Shown here: in pieces, positions 5,466 through 6,630 of the stretch
Position numbering within the stretch: position 1 is the first letter of the stretch
Layout of the letters: every line of letters starts with the position of its first letter
Assembly: GCA_002308115.1 (NCBI GenBank)
Contig: DBVJ01000134.1
Coordinates: 28,317-34,946, forward strand
Origin: Lachnospiraceae bacterium UBA1267
GTDB lineage: Bacteria > Bacillota > Clostridia > Lachnospirales > Lachnospiraceae
Direction: 5' to 3'
DNA: 6,630 bases
Program-made: the position numbers and the translations under genes
The notes under the pieces: model-generated
Told to the model about the DNA's origin: nothing
The model's input: the letters and a program-made list of their open reading frames with translations, nothing else
Databases searched by the model: none

Positions 5466-6196
5466 TGGCCAGATTTTTCGTGGCAAGAGAACAGAAAACA
5501 GACGATCGGATCGTCATTTCCGGAAATGATTTCCGGCATCTTCACGCGGTCCTCCGCATGAAAGAAGGCGATACGGTGACTGTGACGGTGGACGGCGTGG
5601 GCGTCTATGTGGCAAGGATCGCCTCTTTCGAGGCCGATCAGGCCATACTGGAGGTGCTCTCGGAAGTCCGGGAGAGTCATGAACCCAAAAACCGCGTGAC
5701 GCTGTTTCAGGGCCTTCCGAAAGGAGACAAACTGGAGCAGGTGATCGAAAAGTCCATTGAGCTGGGCGCCTCGGAGATCGTACCGGTATTGATGAAGCGT
5801 TCGGTCGTAAAGCCGGATCCCAAAAAGGAAGAAGCCCGGACCGCACGCCGAAAGAAGATCGCGGAAGCGGCGGCCAAACAGTCTCTGAGGGACGTGATCC
5901 CAGAGGTCCTTCCGACCATGAACTTCGACGAAGCGGTCGCCTATGCCCGAGACCTGGACATCGTTCTGGTGCCCTATGAAGCCGCCGACAACATGGAAGA
6001 AACGAAGAAGATCCTCCGTGAGATCCCCGAGGATGCAAGGATCGGCCTTTTTATCGGCCCTGAAGGGGGTTTTGAGGGCGATGAGATCGAGAAGGCCCAA
6101 ACGGCCGGCTTTAAGGTCATCAGCCTTGGAAAGCGCATTTTACGCACGGAAACGGCAGGTCCCGCGCTGATCGCGGTGCTGCTGTTCGGACAATAA
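5465..6196 (+). CDS. rsmE: 16S rRNA (uracil-1498-N3)-methyltransferase
   Basis: A 243-residue SPOUT-class methyltransferase that modifies U1498 of 16S rRNA in the 30S subunit. The N-terminal PUA-like RNA-binding region has HLHAVLRMKEGD (25-36). The trefoil-knot domain shows LFQGLPKGDKLEQVIEKSIELG (80-101, read as a continuous helix-strand region), KRSVV (111-115), AAAKQSLR (135-142), the SAM-binding IGPEGGF (197-203) and LGKRILRTETA (221-231). Length and motifs are typical. The ATG overlaps the prmA stop as TGATG, so it is probably translated by re-initiation. The prmA-rsmE pair is common in Firmicutes. The gene is followed by only 42 nt, or 9 nt for the alternative start, before the cysteine desulfurase. 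Confidence 0.96.
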   Translation: MARFFVAREQKTDDRIVISGNDFRHLHAVLRMKEGDTVTVTVDGVGVYVARIASFEADQAILEVLSEVRESHEPKNRVTLFQGLPKGDKLEQVIEKSIELGASEIVPVLMKRSVVKPDPKKEEARTARRKKIAEAAAKQSLRDVIPEVLPTMNFDEAVAYARDLDIVLVPYEAADNMEETKKILREIPEDARIGLFIGPEGGFEGDEIEKAQTAGFKVISLGKRILRTETAGPALIAVLLFGQ

Positions 6197-6213
6197 AAAG
6201 AACAGATGAAAGA

Positions 6214-6229
6214 GGACGGTCTTCCGTCC
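6214..6229 (+). other. Hairpin just before the cysteine desulfurase start
   Basis: GGACGG (6214-6219) pairs perfectly with CCGTCC (6224-6229) around a TCTT loop. No T-tract follows, so it is not an intrinsic terminator. It lies between an AGAGGA (6211-6216, partly inside the stem) and the ATG at 6239. Folding could affect initiation on the desulfurase gene; if translation starts at 6206 it would simply be coding sequence. Confidence 0.4.
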
Positions 6230-6238
6230 CGAAACAAC

Positions 6239-6630
6239 ATGGCAGAGATTTATCTGGACAATTCAGCGACCACCCGCGTCTACCCGGAAGTGGCCTCCCT
6301 GATCGAGAAGATCATGGAGGAGGATTACGGCAACGCGGCGTCCCTTCACAGAAAGGGGATGGAAGCAGAACGTTACGTGAAGCATGCGAAAGAGCAGATC
6401 GCGTCGACGCTCCGGGTCGATCCGAAGAACATTTTCTTCACCTCCGGCGGCACGGAGAGCAACAACTGGGCCATCACCGGCGCAGCGCTTGCGAACCGCC
6501 GCGCGGGCATGAAGATCGTTACCACCGTCGTCGAGCATCCTTCGGTCCGGAACGTGGTGCGCTTTCTGGAAGATTTCGGTTTTTCGGCCGTTTATCTTCC
6601 GGTGGACCGGGACGGCGTCGTCCGTCTTGA
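6239..6630 (+). CDS. Cysteine desulfurase, NifS/IscS type, N-terminal part (3' end outside window)
   Basis: The first 130 residues of a class V PLP-dependent cysteine desulfurase, cut by the window's right edge. It opens with IYLDNSATT (4-12), then GNAASLHRKG (31-40), FFTSGGTESNN (67-76, PLP phosphate region) and VEHPSV with PLP-stacking His100. The PLP lysine and catalytic cysteine lie beyond the window. The enzyme removes sulfur from cysteine for Fe-S cluster assembly or tRNA thiolation. In Clostridia a homologue here is often followed by thiI, which would point to tRNA 4-thiouridine, but thiI is not visible. ATG 6239 is chosen because homologues begin close to IYLDNSATT. An in-frame ATG at 6206 would add 11 residues (MKEDGLPSRNN). 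Neither has a clear Shine-Dalgarno site. It is probably co-transcribed with rsmE. Confidence 0.92.
   Translation, partial: MAEIYLDNSATTRVYPEVASLIEKIMEEDYGNAASLHRKGMEAERYVKHAKEQIASTLRVDPKNIFFTSGGTESNNWAITGAALANRRAGMKIVTTVVEHPSVRNVVRFLEDFGFSAVYLPVDRDGVVRL

Noticed and set aside
4764..5486. A 240-codon minus-strand frame under prmA
   Set aside because: It is His/Arg-rich, lacks any motif and is fully covered by prmA on the plus strand.
5291..6100. A 269-codon minus-strand frame spanning prmA and rsmE
   Set aside because: It crosses the junction of two well-identified plus-strand genes and resembles no known family.
6214..6229. Hairpin considered as a terminator after rsmE
   Set aside because: There is no T-run after the stem and the next gene starts about 10 nt downstream, so read-through into the desulfurase gene is expected.

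Overview
The window looks like a chromosomal segment of a fairly GC-rich member of the Clostridia, possibly Lachnospiraceae-like. This placement is inferred from AGGAGG-type ribosome binding sites, consensus sigma-A promoters, short U-tailed terminators, the gene families present and the prmA-rsmE-cysteine desulfurase order. It was not tested by a database search. Most of the window is housekeeping or common accessory genes; no CRISPR array, phage module, insertion sequence or obvious new multi-gene system is visible.

Layout, left to right. (1) The 3' end of an ABC exporter ATPase gene, closed by a strong intrinsic terminator. (2) A 254-bp intergenic region holding a short ORF with a strong Shine-Dalgarno-like sequence, a CTTGCATT direct repeat, and a good sigma-A promoter for a six-helix Pr6Pr-type membrane protein. 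(3) A minus-strand endonuclease/exonuclease/phosphatase-fold hydrolase that overlaps the Pr6Pr gene tail to tail by 21 bp. (4) Divergent from it, a small membrane protein with an HEYGH zinc-protease-like motif. Its promoter lies so close to the start codon that the mRNA should be almost leaderless. (5) A tRNA-Arg(ACG) gene with a perfect TTGACA-N17-TATAAT promoter and a long palindromic terminator. (6) A plus-strand run with overlapping or closely spaced genes: a D-Ala-D-Ala carboxypeptidase-like lipoprotein, prmA, rsmE and the start of a cysteine desulfurase gene that leaves the window.

Functionally, the right half combines cell-wall processing with maintenance of the translation apparatus. 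PrmA methylates ribosomal protein L11 and RsmE methylates 16S rRNA. The cysteine desulfurase supplies sulfur for Fe-S clusters or tRNA thiolation. The ATGA (lipoprotein/prmA) and TGATG (prmA/rsmE) junctions indicate translational coupling. The points most worth a second look are the KPG substitution for the KTG motif in the carboxypeptidase-like lipoprotein, the two candidate starts of the HEXXH protein, and the unexplained elements at about 500-566.
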